The notes below the pieces were generated by a model that did not search any database, was not told where the DNA came from, and saw nothing but the letters and a program-made list of their open reading frames with translations. Of a DNA stretch of 64,000 nt, positions 51,338 to 62,776 are shown in pieces (the first letter of the stretch is position 1; the number at the start of each line of letters is the position of its first letter). Origin of the DNA: Luteolibacter flavescens (GTDB taxonomy: Bacteria > Verrucomicrobiota > Verrucomicrobiia > Verrucomicrobiales > Akkermansiaceae); NCBI RefSeq assembly GCF_025950085.1, contig NZ_JAPDDS010000008.1, positions 124,001-188,000 on the forward strand, in the 5' to 3' direction. The translations under genes and the position numbers were made by a program.

Positions 51338-52612
51338 CTAGAGCTGGGAGCGGGTCAGCGACACGACCCAATCCGAGGCCTTCGTCGCAAGATCACGTGA
51401 CTCCCAATCTTCCAAGATGAACTCCCGCGACCTCGCCAGGTCTTCATCAAACTTGGCGGAGGCATCGCGGGCGAAGCCTTCATCGATCACGCTGAGGTTT
51501 GCCTCATCGTTCAGGCGGAACGAGCGGTTGTCGAAGTTGGCCGAGCCCACGGATGTCCACAGATCATCGATGATCATGCACTTGCAGTGATACATGGAGG
51601 GCTGGAATTCATAGACCTTGATGCCGTGGCGCAGCAGCTCGCCCCAGCGATTGCGGGAGGCGTGGTGGACCAGTTGTGAATCGATCTGCGAACCGGGCAC
51701 GAGGATCGTGACCCGGACACCGCGCGCCGCCGCCTCTATGAGCGCGGCAGTGGTGAGATCGTCCGGAACGAAGTAGGCATTCCCGATCTTCACGGACTCC
51801 CGTGCCGAGGTGATGGAGAGATTGAACATGAGCCTCGCGCTCTCGCTGCCCTCCATCGGCGAACTCTTGAACATCTGGCAACGGTGGGAACCCTTCTTCT
51901 CCAAGTGAGGAAAGTAGTCATCCCCATGAAGGACGACGGCGCGGGTTTTCATCCAGTTGTCCAGGAAGGCAGCCTGCATCTGCGCCACGACGGGGCCCTC
52001 CACACGATAGTGAGAATCCCGCCACTCATCCGGCCCGCGTGCATCGCCATCCCATTCATCGGCAATCCCGACTCCGCCGGTGAAGCCAAGCTTGCCATCG
52101 ATTACAAGCAGCTTGCGGTGGGTCCGGTGATTGGCGCGGGCGAGGTTCGCGATGTGGTAGATCTCCAGCTCCACGCCGGCCTCGCGCATCTGCCTCAGCG
52201 AGGCGGCATCGAGGCAGTTGCAGCCGACGCCATCGATCAGCACATGGACCCTGACTCCCTGCCGGGCCTTGCGGGAGAGGGCTTCCGCAAACTTCTGCGA
52301 TATCAGGCCGTCCCAGTAGATGAATGTCTCGAAGGTGATCGTGCGCTGAGCGCTCTCGATGGCAGCGAGCATGGCCGGAAAGATGGCTTCCCCGTTGTGG
52401 AGAGCCTCGACCTTGTTCCCATCGAGGATGGGTGGCCCCAGGAGCTGGCTCATCGCACGCTCGAATTGTGGATCATGAACGCCGTAAAGATGGCGGATCC
52501 GGCGTTTGATCTTCTTCTCCCCCGCGATGAAATTCTTCCCGAAGATGGTGGCAGCGATTGATATGGCGGCAGTTGCGCCGATCAACAGGAGATCCGAGCT
52601 ACGAATTTTCAT
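51338..52612 (-). CDS. Cardiolipin synthase-like phospholipase D family protein
   Basis: 424 residues. One N-terminal membrane helix (LLLIGATAAISIAATIFG) precedes two PLD halves with HKD motifs HRTHRKLLVIDGK (HxK...D) and HCKCMIIDDLWTSVGSANFDNRS. The intervening segments (TFETFIYWDGLISQKFAEAL; IGNAYFVPDDLTTAALIEAAARGVRVTIL in parts) match cardiolipin synthases that make cardiolipin from phosphatidylglycerol. Cls enzymes usually have two helices, and only one is clear here, as in ClsB-like forms. The ATG at 52612 puts the helix at the N-terminus. Confidence 0.87.
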   Translation of the reverse strand: MKIRSSDLLLIGATAAISIAATIFGKNFIAGEKKIKRRIRHLYGVHDPQFERAMSQLLGPPILDGNKVEALHNGEAIFPAMLAAIESAQRTITFETFIYWDGLISQKFAEALSRKARQGVRVHVLIDGVGCNCLDAASLRQMREAGVELEIYHIANLARANHRTHRKLLVIDGKLGFTGGVGIADEWDGDARGPDEWRDSHYRVEGPVVAQMQAAFLDNWMKTRAVVLHGDDYFPHLEKKGSHRCQMFKSSPMEGSESARLMFNLSITSARESVKIGNAYFVPDDLTTAALIEAAARGVRVTILVPGSQIDSQLVHHASRNRWGELLRHGIKVYEFQPSMYHCKCMIIDDLWTSVGSANFDNRSFRLNDEANLSVIDEGFARDASAKFDEDLARSREFILEDWESRDLATKASDWVVSLTRSQL

Positions 52613-52803
52613 GGATAGGGACGAGCGCCACGGCGGCTCTCTCCATTTGGCCCAAGCCACGGAAACCGCAACGGATTTTCCTCACGAGACCACCGTAATG
52701 CGACGGCGCGGTTGAGGCTCGTTCAATAGCCCGATCCGCCGGAAGGGCGACAGCCCTGACGAGCCATCATTTGAAGTCTCACAAAAACCACCGGGACAGA
52801 TGG

Positions 52804-52880
52804 TGGTCGGGGCGGCCAGATTCGAACTGACGACATCCTGCTCCCAAAGCAGGCGCTCTACCAGGCTGAGCTACGCCCCG
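52804..52880 (-). tRNA. tRNA-Pro (anticodon TGG)
   Basis: 77 bases with encoded CCA. The acceptor is CGGGGCG/CGCCCCG with discriminator A. The D arm is GCTCAGCCTGGTAGAGC, and the anticodon stem CCTGC/GCAGG has loop TTTGGGA, anticodon TGG. The T arm contains GTTCGAATC. It lies 97 bases downstream of gyrA in the same direction. Confidence 0.95.
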
Positions 52881-52977
52881 TGACTTGACGGGCGGGACCA
52901 TCGGTGGACGGGGGCGGACTGGCAAGAGGAAAGCCATGCCAATCCGCATTATATTCGCCCACCGGAGGTCCGCTTGA

Positions 52978-55734
52978 TCAGGACTCGTCCCCGCTGTCCG
53001 GGGCATCTCCATCGGCGGCGGTGGATTCACCGGAAACGGTGCCCGCATCCGAGGATGACTCGTCGCCCGCGAGGGCCGCGGAGTCTTCGCCGACAGCGTC
53101 CTCACCGTCAGGGATGACGATGGCGACGTCCTGGAGCTTCTCGCCTTCCTTCAGCGTGAGGAGCTTCACGCCCTGGGCGACACGGCCGGTCTCGCGGATG
53201 CCCTTTTCACCGCCGACCTTGATGCGGATGCTCTGGCCGGTGGAGGTCATGAGCATGAGCTCGTCTTCCTCGGTGACGGCGACAGCGCTGACGACCTTGC
53301 CAGTTTTGTCGGTGACGTTGAGCGTCTTCACACCCAGGCCGCCGCGGCGGAGGGAGCGATAGCTGGAGAAGGCGGTGCGCTTGCCGAGACCGTTTTCCGA
53401 GGCGACGAGTAGCATCGTCTCCTCCGAAACGATCGCCATGCCGACGACATAGTCATCTTTCCGCAGGCGGATGCCCGTGACACCGGCGGTCGCGCGGCCT
53501 TGCGGACGGATTTGCGGCCTGCCCTCGTCTTCAGAGGCTTCTTCTTCCGACTCCGGCTCCTCACCATCCTCGGGCTCTCCCTGGGGCTTCTTGTAAACGC
53601 CTTCGGTGAACTTGATGCTCATGCCATCACGGGTGACGAGGATGATCTCGTTGTCACCCGTGGTGAGATTCACGCCGATGAGGTCATTGCCCTCGTCGAG
53701 GTTGATGGCGGTGAGGCCGGCCTTGCGGTAGTTGCGGAAGTCATTCAGCGCGGTCTTCTTCACCTTGCCATTGCGGGTGGCGAAGAAGATGTAGCCGGCG
53801 TCCTCGCGGAAGGTCACGTCGTTGCCATTCTCATCGGTCGCGCGCTCGAGGCGCAGCAGCGCGGCGATCTTCTCGTCGGGCTTCAGGTCGAGGACGTTCT
53901 TGATGCTGCGGCCCGTCGAGGTGCGCGAGCCCTCGGGCAGGCCATAGACGCGCTCGACATAGACGCGGCCGGTATTCGTGAAGAAGAGCAGGTAATCGTG
54001 CGCCTGGACACTGAAGAGATGCTCGATGAAATCGTCGGCCTCGTCCTTCGCGGTGGCCTTTGTCTCCATGCCCTTCAGGCCCTTGCCGCCGCGGCCCTGC
54101 AGGCGGTACTCGGTGGCCGGGGTGCGCTTCACGTAGCCGCGGTGCGAGAGGGTGACGATCATCGCGTCATTGGCGATGAGCTCTTCCATCGCGATCTCGC
54201 CGGCCTCGGCGAGGATGGGGCACTTGCGCGGGGTGGCGTGCTTTTCGCGGATCGCGCGGAGCTCGTCCTTGATGATATTCAGCACGCGCTCCTCGCGGGC
54301 GAGGATGTCGAGCAGGTCCTTGATGGTCTCGAGGATCTCGTCGTACTCGCCCTTCACCTTGTCGCGCTCCAGGCCGGTGAGCTGATAGAGACGCAGCTCG
54401 AGGATGGCATTCACCTGGCGCTCGCTGAAGACATAGCGGTCTCCCTGCACGGCGGCCTGCGAGCGGATGAGGATGCCCAGCCCCTCGGCGGTGGCGGTGG
54501 AGAATTGATAGGCGGCGAGGCGTTCGCGGGCCTCGTCGCGGTTCTTCGAGTCGCGGATGATCTTGATGAAGTCATCGAGGTGGCCCAGCGCGAGAAGGAA
54601 GGCCTCCAGCAGCTCGGCGCGTTCTTCCGCCTTGCCCAGCAAGAAGCGTGTGCGGCGGATGACGACCTCGCGGCGGTGCTCGATGTAGGCGTCGATGACC
54701 TCCTTCAGCGAAAGCTGCTTCGGGCGGTTCTTGTGAATCGCCAGCATGTTCACGCTGAAGGACGTCTCCAGCGCGGTGAGCTTGAAGAGCTGCGCGACCA
54801 CGACCTGCGCGCGGGCGTCGCGCTTCAGCTCGATCTCGATGCGCGTCTCCTCGTCGGAAAGGTCACGCATGCCGGAGATGCCGGTGAGCGCCTTTTCATT
54901 CACCAGCTCCGCGATGCGCTCCTGCAGCACGGCGCGGTTCACGCCGTAGGGGACCTCGCGGATGACGATGAGCGACTTGCCGTTCTCGTTTTCCTCGATC
55001 TCCACCTTGCCGCGGAGGCGCATGGAGCCGCGCCCAGTGCGGAAGTATTCCTCGATGCCGCGGATGCCGCGGATCTCGCAGGACACGGGGAAGTCCGGCC
55101 CCTTGATGTACTGCATCAGCTCCGGCAACGTGATCTCGGGATTGTCGATCTGCGCGCAGATGCCGTCGATGACTTCGCCCAGGTTGTGCGGGGCGAGGTT
55201 CGTCGCCATGCCGACGGCGATGCCGGTGCCGCCATTGACGAGGAAATTCGGGAAAGCGGACGGGAGCACCGAGGGCTCCTCCAGCGAGCCGTCGTAGTTC
55301 GGCTGGAAGTCGACGGTGTCCTTGTCGAGGTCCTCCATCATCGCCATGCCCAGGTGGTGCAGGCGCGCCTCGGTGTATCGCATGGATGCCGCGGCATCGC
55401 CTTCCACCGAGCCGAAGTTCCCCTGCCCGTCCACGAGCATCTCGCGCATCGACCATGGCTGGCCCATGTTCACGAGGGTGGTGTAGATGGATTGGTCGCC
55501 GTGCGGGTGGTAGTTACCCATCGTCTCACCGACGATCTTCGCGCACTTCACGTGGGCCTTGCCGGGCGTCACGCCGAGCTGGCGCATCGCATAGAGCACG
55601 CGGCGCTGGGAAGGCTTCAGGCCGTCGCGCACATCCGGAAGCGCGCGCGAAATGATGACCGACATCGAGTACTCGAGGAACGAGCTGGAAAGCTCCTCGG
55701 CGACGTTGATGGGTTTGATCGAATCTTGAGACAT
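52978..55734 (-). CDS. gyrA: DNA gyrase subunit A
   Basis: A 918-residue GyrA. It cuts and rejoins DNA through catalytic Tyr120 (AASMRYTEARL) and, with GyrB, introduces negative supercoils. The C-terminal domain contains a GyrA-box LQGRGGKG that distinguishes gyrase from topoisomerase IV. Two acidic stretches are unusual: one within the C-terminal domain (QGEPEDGEEPESEEEASEDE) and an acidic Ser/Asp/Glu-rich tail after the last blade. The quinolone region reads HPHGDQSIYTTL, with Gln and Thr where E. coli has Ser83 and Asp87. It is the last protein gene of a gyrB-containing operon. Confidence 0.97.
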   Translation of the reverse strand: MSQDSIKPINVAEELSSSFLEYSMSVIISRALPDVRDGLKPSQRRVLYAMRQLGVTPGKAHVKCAKIVGETMGNYHPHGDQSIYTTLVNMGQPWSMREMLVDGQGNFGSVEGDAAASMRYTEARLHHLGMAMMEDLDKDTVDFQPNYDGSLEEPSVLPSAFPNFLVNGGTGIAVGMATNLAPHNLGEVIDGICAQIDNPEITLPELMQYIKGPDFPVSCEIRGIRGIEEYFRTGRGSMRLRGKVEIEENENGKSLIVIREVPYGVNRAVLQERIAELVNEKALTGISGMRDLSDEETRIEIELKRDARAQVVVAQLFKLTALETSFSVNMLAIHKNRPKQLSLKEVIDAYIEHRREVVIRRTRFLLGKAEERAELLEAFLLALGHLDDFIKIIRDSKNRDEARERLAAYQFSTATAEGLGILIRSQAAVQGDRYVFSERQVNAILELRLYQLTGLERDKVKGEYDEILETIKDLLDILAREERVLNIIKDELRAIREKHATPRKCPILAEAGEIAMEELIANDAMIVTLSHRGYVKRTPATEYRLQGRGGKGLKGMETKATAKDEADDFIEHLFSVQAHDYLLFFTNTGRVYVERVYGLPEGSRTSTGRSIKNVLDLKPDEKIAALLRLERATDENGNDVTFREDAGYIFFATRNGKVKKTALNDFRNYRKAGLTAINLDEGNDLIGVNLTTGDNEIILVTRDGMSIKFTEGVYKKPQGEPEDGEEPESEEEASEDEGRPQIRPQGRATAGVTGIRLRKDDYVVGMAIVSEETMLLVASENGLGKRTAFSSYRSLRRGGLGVKTLNVTDKTGKVVSAVAVTEEDELMLMTSTGQSIRIKVGGEKGIRETGRVAQGVKLLTLKEGEKLQDVAIVIPDGEDAVGEDSAALAGDESSSDAGTVSGESTAADGDAPDSGDES

Positions 55735-55746
55735 GCGGGAAAAAGT

Positions 55747-56130
55747 TCAGGCGCGGGAAAGCGCGTTGGCGGAGACGAAGAGATTGCGGAGGCGGAACTC
55801 GGTGGGGCTTTCCTGAAGCAGGACCATTCGAAGATTGTGAGAGCGGGCGGCGAAGCGTGGCTCTGCCAGTGCGCGGGTGGAGCCCTTCGCCCAATCCGGC
55901 ACGCGTAGCCGGTGGTTGTTGGCAAGCCAAGCCGCGGTGGCTGCAAGAAACGCATCCGCGTGGCCGCCGTCGCTGAGTGTCGGCTCAAGCAAGGCGGGCT
56001 CGTCCGTGATCAGCGACAAGTCGGGCTGCTCACGGAAGCGATCCAGAAAGTCGCGGAGCGCATAGCCGAAGTCTTCGTCGCTGCTCACTTCACCGAATGC
56101 CTCGGTCATGGGTACGGCGAGAGATTTCAT
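55747..56130 (-). CDS. Putative partner of the nucleotidyltransferase (possible antitoxin)
   Basis: A 127-residue, mostly helical protein (FGYALRDFLDRFREQPDLSLITDEPALLEPTLSDGGHADAFLAATAAWLANNHRLRVPDWAKG in pieces), ending SPTEFRLRNLFVSANALSRA. The pattern 'xxEPxLL...DAxLAAxAxxLAxxHxLxVPxW...LxESPxxFRxRNLFV' resembles proteins I remember encoded beside AbiEii/DUF6036-type nucleotidyltransferases. It overlaps the NTase stop by four bases (ATGA) and ends 12 bases before gyrA. An antitoxin role is inference. The longer frame upstream is antisense-like and was rejected. Confidence 0.6.
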   Translation of the reverse strand: MKSLAVPMTEAFGEVSSDEDFGYALRDFLDRFREQPDLSLITDEPALLEPTLSDGGHADAFLAATAAWLANNHRLRVPDWAKGSTRALAEPRFAARSHNLRMVLLQESPTEFRLRNLFVSANALSRA

Positions 56131-56690
56131 GGCTTGCCTCCTTCTATCTCGGCGATGATTTCCTCGATGAAGAAAGTGGTCTTCGCGGAAATCATCTCGG
56201 CGGGATAATACTCCGCGACAACGTCGAGGACTTGCTTGCTCGTGGTGAAGCCGAGCTCCCGGCAGAGCAACACGATGTCGGCCCGGTCCCCTCCTCCATC
56301 GTAGCCTGCCACGCGGCTGGCCATGCACTTCATTGCCAGCAGGTAGCGGGTGGATGGACGGAGTATGCGGAGATTCGGCCACTGTGGCATGCCCTCATCC
56401 GTCAGCTCGCCGGTGGCCGACACGAAGCCCTTGACCCCGTCATTCAGCCAAGAAGCCGGAAGCCCCAGATTTTCCGCGACCTGCTCCGCAGCTCCGGAAA
56501 TCTCACTCTTCGGCATGAAGACCGCATCGACATCACGCGTGGACAGACGGGCATCGAACGCAAGGACCATGGTGGCCCCACCGAAGATGCAAAGCTCACC
56601 CATGACGCCCTTCCGCTGAAGGATGGCGTCAAGAGCGTCGAGGGCGGCCAAAATCCTTTCCCTCGTCAGCTTTGGTTTGTCACCGGGCAT
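56127..56690 (-). CDS. DUF6036/AbiEii-like nucleotidyltransferase
   Basis: A 187-residue protein with an NTase-fold core: CIFGGATMVLAFDARLSTRDVDAVFMP. The GGA..L turn and the D-x-D pair (DVDAVF) match MNT/AbiEii/DUF6036-type nucleotidyltransferases, several of which are toxins that modify tRNA or proteins. Downstream helices include YLLAMKCMASR, a typical feature of AbiEii-like proteins (LLAMKLxAxR), and DRADIVLLCRELGF. Start 3 bases after the gyrB stop and coupling with the partner gene imply cotranscription with gyrase. Target unknown. Confidence 0.7.
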   Translation of the reverse strand: MPGDKPKLTRERILAALDALDAILQRKGVMGELCIFGGATMVLAFDARLSTRDVDAVFMPKSEISGAAEQVAENLGLPASWLNDGVKGFVSATGELTDEGMPQWPNLRILRPSTRYLLAMKCMASRVAGYDGGGDRADIVLLCRELGFTTSKQVLDVVAEYYPAEMISAKTTFFIEEIIAEIEGGKP

Positions 56691-56693
56691 CGG

Positions 56694-59348
<2,655 letters not shown>

Positions 59349-59374
59349 TTACATGACGAAGAAACGACGCAAAA

Positions 59375-60442
59375 TCAGCCCATCCCGAGGCACTCGCGCT
59401 GCCAGCGCAAAAGCACGTCCGCCGGGGCCGCTTCACCCTCGGCAATCGACTCGATGATGGACCGGGGCGCGATCAGCGAACCATCGATATCCAGCTCCGC
59501 GGCCTTCGCATCGCGGGCGGAAATTAGGGCCGCCACACGGGCGTCAAACTCCGAGTCACGACGCCGGCGCAGGCCGCGCGGCTTCTCCGGCCACTCCTCC
59601 TGCGGACGCGCACGCGCGGCATCCAGCACCTCCATGAGGCGCTTCCGCCGCTCCGGGCGATAGTGCGGCGGGATGTCGATGCGCTTGCCGGAGCAGAGCG
59701 CGAGACTCCAGTCGATGAGCTGCCGGTTTGTCACCACCATGAAGGACGGGCGATCCCACGAGGCAGCCTCGGCGTCGCGCCACTCCCAGAGTGACTTCAG
59801 GAAATTCAGACCCGCGCGGTCGAGACGCCCGGAGCCCTGAATGCGCCATGGCTCGCCACGGGTTTCGTCGCGCTCCAGCACCTTGATGCGGGCGGCATCG
59901 CAGCTCTCCAGGAACCACTCGTAGCGGCCCTTCGCTTTCAACTCCGCAGAGATCTTCTCTCCCATCGGCAGGAGGAAGTGCACGTCATTCAGCGCGTACT
60001 CCATCATCTTCGGAGAGAGCGGGCGCTTGCCCCAGTCCGCCTTTTGGGACGACTTCGAGAGCACCACACCGAAGTAAAGCTCCACCAGATCCGCCAAGCC
60101 GAAGCGCCGCACGCCGAGCAGGCGCGCGCCGATCTGGGTATCATACACCGCCGGCGGCAAGGTACCAAAGGCCCGGCGCAGCATGGTCATGTCGTAGTCC
60201 GCGCCGTGCATCCACACCGTCCGCCCCTCGAGGAAGGTCCCCAGCGGAGCGAGATCCTGGATTTCCAAGGGGTCGATGAGCACATTCTCACCCCCGCAGG
60301 AAAACTGCACCAGACACAGCGACTCACGGTAGCGGTGGAGGCTATCCGCCTCGGTATCGATGGCACAAATCTCCGAGCTACCCGAGCGGCTCAACAATGC
60401 CGCAAGATCATCAGACGTGTGAACCAATACTGGAGAAGACAT
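59375..60442 (-). CDS. rnd: Ribonuclease D-like 3'-5' exonuclease with HRDC domain
   Basis: 355 residues. The DEDD exonuclease domain (about 1-180) has CAIDTEADSL (Asp, Glu), WMHGADYDMTML (Asp) and the DEDDy end YALNDVHFLL (Tyr, Asp). The second half (about 200-290) contains an HRDC-type helical region (LKSLWEWRDAEAASWDRPSFMVVTNRQLIDWSLA in pieces). RNase D trims the 3' ends of tRNAs and other small RNAs. It lies upstream of gyrB on the same strand with 137 bases between. Confidence 0.88.
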   Translation of the reverse strand: MSSPVLVHTSDDLAALLSRSGSSEICAIDTEADSLHRYRESLCLVQFSCGGENVLIDPLEIQDLAPLGTFLEGRTVWMHGADYDMTMLRRAFGTLPPAVYDTQIGARLLGVRRFGLADLVELYFGVVLSKSSQKADWGKRPLSPKMMEYALNDVHFLLPMGEKISAELKAKGRYEWFLESCDAARIKVLERDETRGEPWRIQGSGRLDRAGLNFLKSLWEWRDAEAASWDRPSFMVVTNRQLIDWSLALCSGKRIDIPPHYRPERRKRLMEVLDAARARPQEEWPEKPRGLRRRRDSEFDARVAALISARDAKAAELDIDGSLIAPRSIIESIAEGEAAPADVLLRWQRECLGMG

Positions 60443-60470
60443 GAATAAGGCCGGGACTCTATGTATATGG

Positions 60471-60504
60471 AAAAACTCCGGACCCCGTAACGGGCCCGGA
60501 GTTT
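60471..60504 (-). terminator. Terminator of the 693-aa secreted protein gene
   Basis: Minus strand: AAACTCCGG / CCGGAGTTT (60504-60496 with 60481-60473), inner GCCCGTTACGGGG pairing, then TT. It lies 57 bases after the stop of the upstream gene. Confidence 0.75.
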
Positions 60505-60561
60505 CAAATCAAACTCGATGGAATGCAAGTGGCATGCGCCAGATGTTCCACCTCTCCGCAA

Positions 60562-62643
60562 TTACCGGATATCGACCGATGCGACCTTCACGGCCAGCGT
60601 CGGCAGCGGTGCCGCAGGATTCTTGACCGGAGCCTTGCTGCGCAGGGTCAGGTACTTCTGCGTGATATTCACGTTCGTGGTGCCCGAGCGGGTCCGGACG
60701 AAGTAAACCTCGCGGGTGGTCGGATCGAGGACGGTCACCTCGATCTGCACGTTGCGGGTCACGGTCGGACCGCTTTCCTCGATGATTTCCCACTTCGGAC
60801 CGGCCTTGATCTTCTTGCTCTTCACCTTGCCCTTCGCGTTCGTGGTGTTTTCCACGAAGCTGTAGTTCAGGCTGGTGCCGGTGCGGGCGCGCTTCGGCAC
60901 GCGATAGACGATGCGGTTCGTGCCATCCAGCTCAGGCCCGATGGGACCGGCTGGCTGGGCGGCGGCATCGAGGATCGGCTCGGGCTCCTGTTGGATCACG
61001 CGGTTGAATTCTTCGACCAGCAGCGGGAAGCCCGGCGCGCCGGACTCGGGAACGAGCGCCGGGACGAAGGTTTCACGGGCAGTCGCATTCAGGTCCGCAT
61101 TGGTCGGGAACTGGAAGGCATACTCCTCGAGATTGCTCAGGGCGTCGCCATCGTAGTTACCGTTCGCACTGGTGTCGCGGTTCGTTCCCAGCGGGAAGGT
61201 GAGCTGCGCGTAGCCCGCGTAGGTGTCCACGAACTTCACACGCATGCGGAACTCGCGGCGCGAGCGATCCTTCGTGCTCGGGGAGACCGAGAGGTCACGC
61301 TGGTAGCGCACGTCCACGACACCTTCCTGGCCCACGTCGTAGAACGAAGGTGGCAGGGTGTAGCTCTGCACGGTCGGCGAGGACAGGATGACCGGGGCCT
61401 GCGGGATGGTCGGCGGGAAGGAAAGACGATCTTCCGCCGGGGTCAGGATGGAGAAGTAGATCTGGTCGCCCGGGACGATGTTCGTCGCGTCGTTGCCGGT
61501 CCAGCGGATCGTGTTGATGATCCGGGGGTCCATCTGGTAGTAGCCGTTGTCGAACTTGCCGTTCAGGAACTGGAATCCACCCTTCTTGCGGGGATTCGAG
61601 CCAAAGGCTTCGACGTTCGGCACGATGGTCACCGGCATGTTCACCGGGACGCTCTGCGGGTTCTGCAGGCTCGGGAAAGAGAAGATGTAGCGGCCGTTGA
61701 CCAGCTCCTCATTCATCTGCTTCAGCGCGGCTGCCGGGGCGGCCACCACGGTGCCGGCCACGGAGTTCACGCTGGTGTCGATCGGGAAATTCGGGCTCGT
61801 GAAAGTGCCCGGCGTGATGGCCACGTTCAGGGTGGCGTCATTGCCATTCGGCGTGATCTCGGTGAGCACGATGGCATTGCCGCTGCCGCTCACGGTGTAG
61901 AGCGAGGTGATGGCGGGCTGCGCGGCGAGGGCCACGCGGACGTTCTCGGCCCACTCCTCGGCGAAGAGCGGCAGGATCGTCGTGTCCTCCGTCTGCGGGA
62001 CCAGCGTCACCGGGATGGTGAGCGGGGAGCCGACGATGCCCTGACCGGTGACGACCACATTGATCGTGCCGGTGGCGGCGGTGGCATCGATGGTGCCGGC
62101 GGCCACGGCGGTCTCCACCTGGCGGACGGAGCCGTAGCGGCGGACCATTTCGTAGAAGGCCAGATTGTACTGGGTGACCTGCGGCGTGCGGAGGTCATGG
62201 AAGACGGTCACCTTGCCGTCGCGGAAAAGCTTCAGCGGGCGCGGCAGCTTGCTCGGCGGAGCGGAGATCAGCGAGCAAAGGTCCGGGAAACCGGGAGCGA
62301 CGCGGAAAGCGGGAACCACGCTGTCGATGGACCAATACTGGTTCGCGTCGGACACGCCGTCGCGATTGAAGTCACCATAAGCGACATATCCCGTGATACC
62401 GAGGGCGCAGCCGAGGTGCGGGCCGTAGAAGAAAAGCTGCGGGTCGCTCGAGCAGGCGGCGAGATTCACCTCGCCATCCTGGAGATAGAGGTTCATGTCG
62501 CCCTGGTCGAACCGGACGGCAAATCCACCCGTCTGGAGGTGGCGCTTGTTGATCTGCAACTCCATGTACAGATCCGCGCGGGCCGCCGTGAGAGTGAGAC
62601 CAAGAAATGTTGCTGCAGTGGCTACAAGCCGGTGGGTTTGCAT
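60562..62643 (-). CDS. Large secreted protein of unknown function
   Basis: 693 residues from the ATG at 62643, which gives a signal peptide (MQTHRLVATAATFLGLTLTAARA). Most of the chain is beta-rich (TINVVVTGQGIVGSPLTIPVTLVPQTEDT; VPVNMPVTIVPNV). A YGDFNRDGVSDANQYW segment at about residue 85 and GNYDGDALSNLEEYAFQF at about 490 are Ca-type DxDGDxxSN loops. The end (KSKKIKAGPKWEIIEESGPTVTRNVQIEVTVLDPTTREVYFVRTRS in pieces) is basic and beta-rich. No enzyme motif is visible. Probably extracellular. Confidence 0.7.
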   Translation of the reverse strand: MQTHRLVATAATFLGLTLTAARADLYMELQINKRHLQTGGFAVRFDQGDMNLYLQDGEVNLAACSSDPQLFFYGPHLGCALGITGYVAYGDFNRDGVSDANQYWSIDSVVPAFRVAPGFPDLCSLISAPPSKLPRPLKLFRDGKVTVFHDLRTPQVTQYNLAFYEMVRRYGSVRQVETAVAAGTIDATAATGTINVVVTGQGIVGSPLTIPVTLVPQTEDTTILPLFAEEWAENVRVALAAQPAITSLYTVSGSGNAIVLTEITPNGNDATLNVAITPGTFTSPNFPIDTSVNSVAGTVVAAPAAALKQMNEELVNGRYIFSFPSLQNPQSVPVNMPVTIVPNVEAFGSNPRKKGGFQFLNGKFDNGYYQMDPRIINTIRWTGNDATNIVPGDQIYFSILTPAEDRLSFPPTIPQAPVILSSPTVQSYTLPPSFYDVGQEGVVDVRYQRDLSVSPSTKDRSRREFRMRVKFVDTYAGYAQLTFPLGTNRDTSANGNYDGDALSNLEEYAFQFPTNADLNATARETFVPALVPESGAPGFPLLVEEFNRVIQQEPEPILDAAAQPAGPIGPELDGTNRIVYRVPKRARTGTSLNYSFVENTTNAKGKVKSKKIKAGPKWEIIEESGPTVTRNVQIEVTVLDPTTREVYFVRTRSGTTNVNITQKYLTLRSKAPVKNPAAPLPTLAVKVASVDIR

Positions 62644-62776
62644 GGGCTGAAACCTTTCGCGCACGTTTCGCTTTGACAAGAAGATTTCTCAGATCGAAAG
62701 CAGCCTGAAAACCCCGCTGTTTCAAGCATCTCAACCTTTCAGGGACCAACGCGTTACATGGTCTTTACAAGGTCCA

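Noticed and set aside
53500-55908. 802-codon plus-strand frame opposite gyrA
   Set aside because: Antisense shadow; gyrA coding is unequivocal.
60523-62676. 717-codon plus-strand frame opposite the 693-residue secreted protein
   Set aside because: The minus strand gives a signal peptide, beta-rich domains and a terminator; the plus strand gives only Arg/His/Asp-rich shadow sequence.
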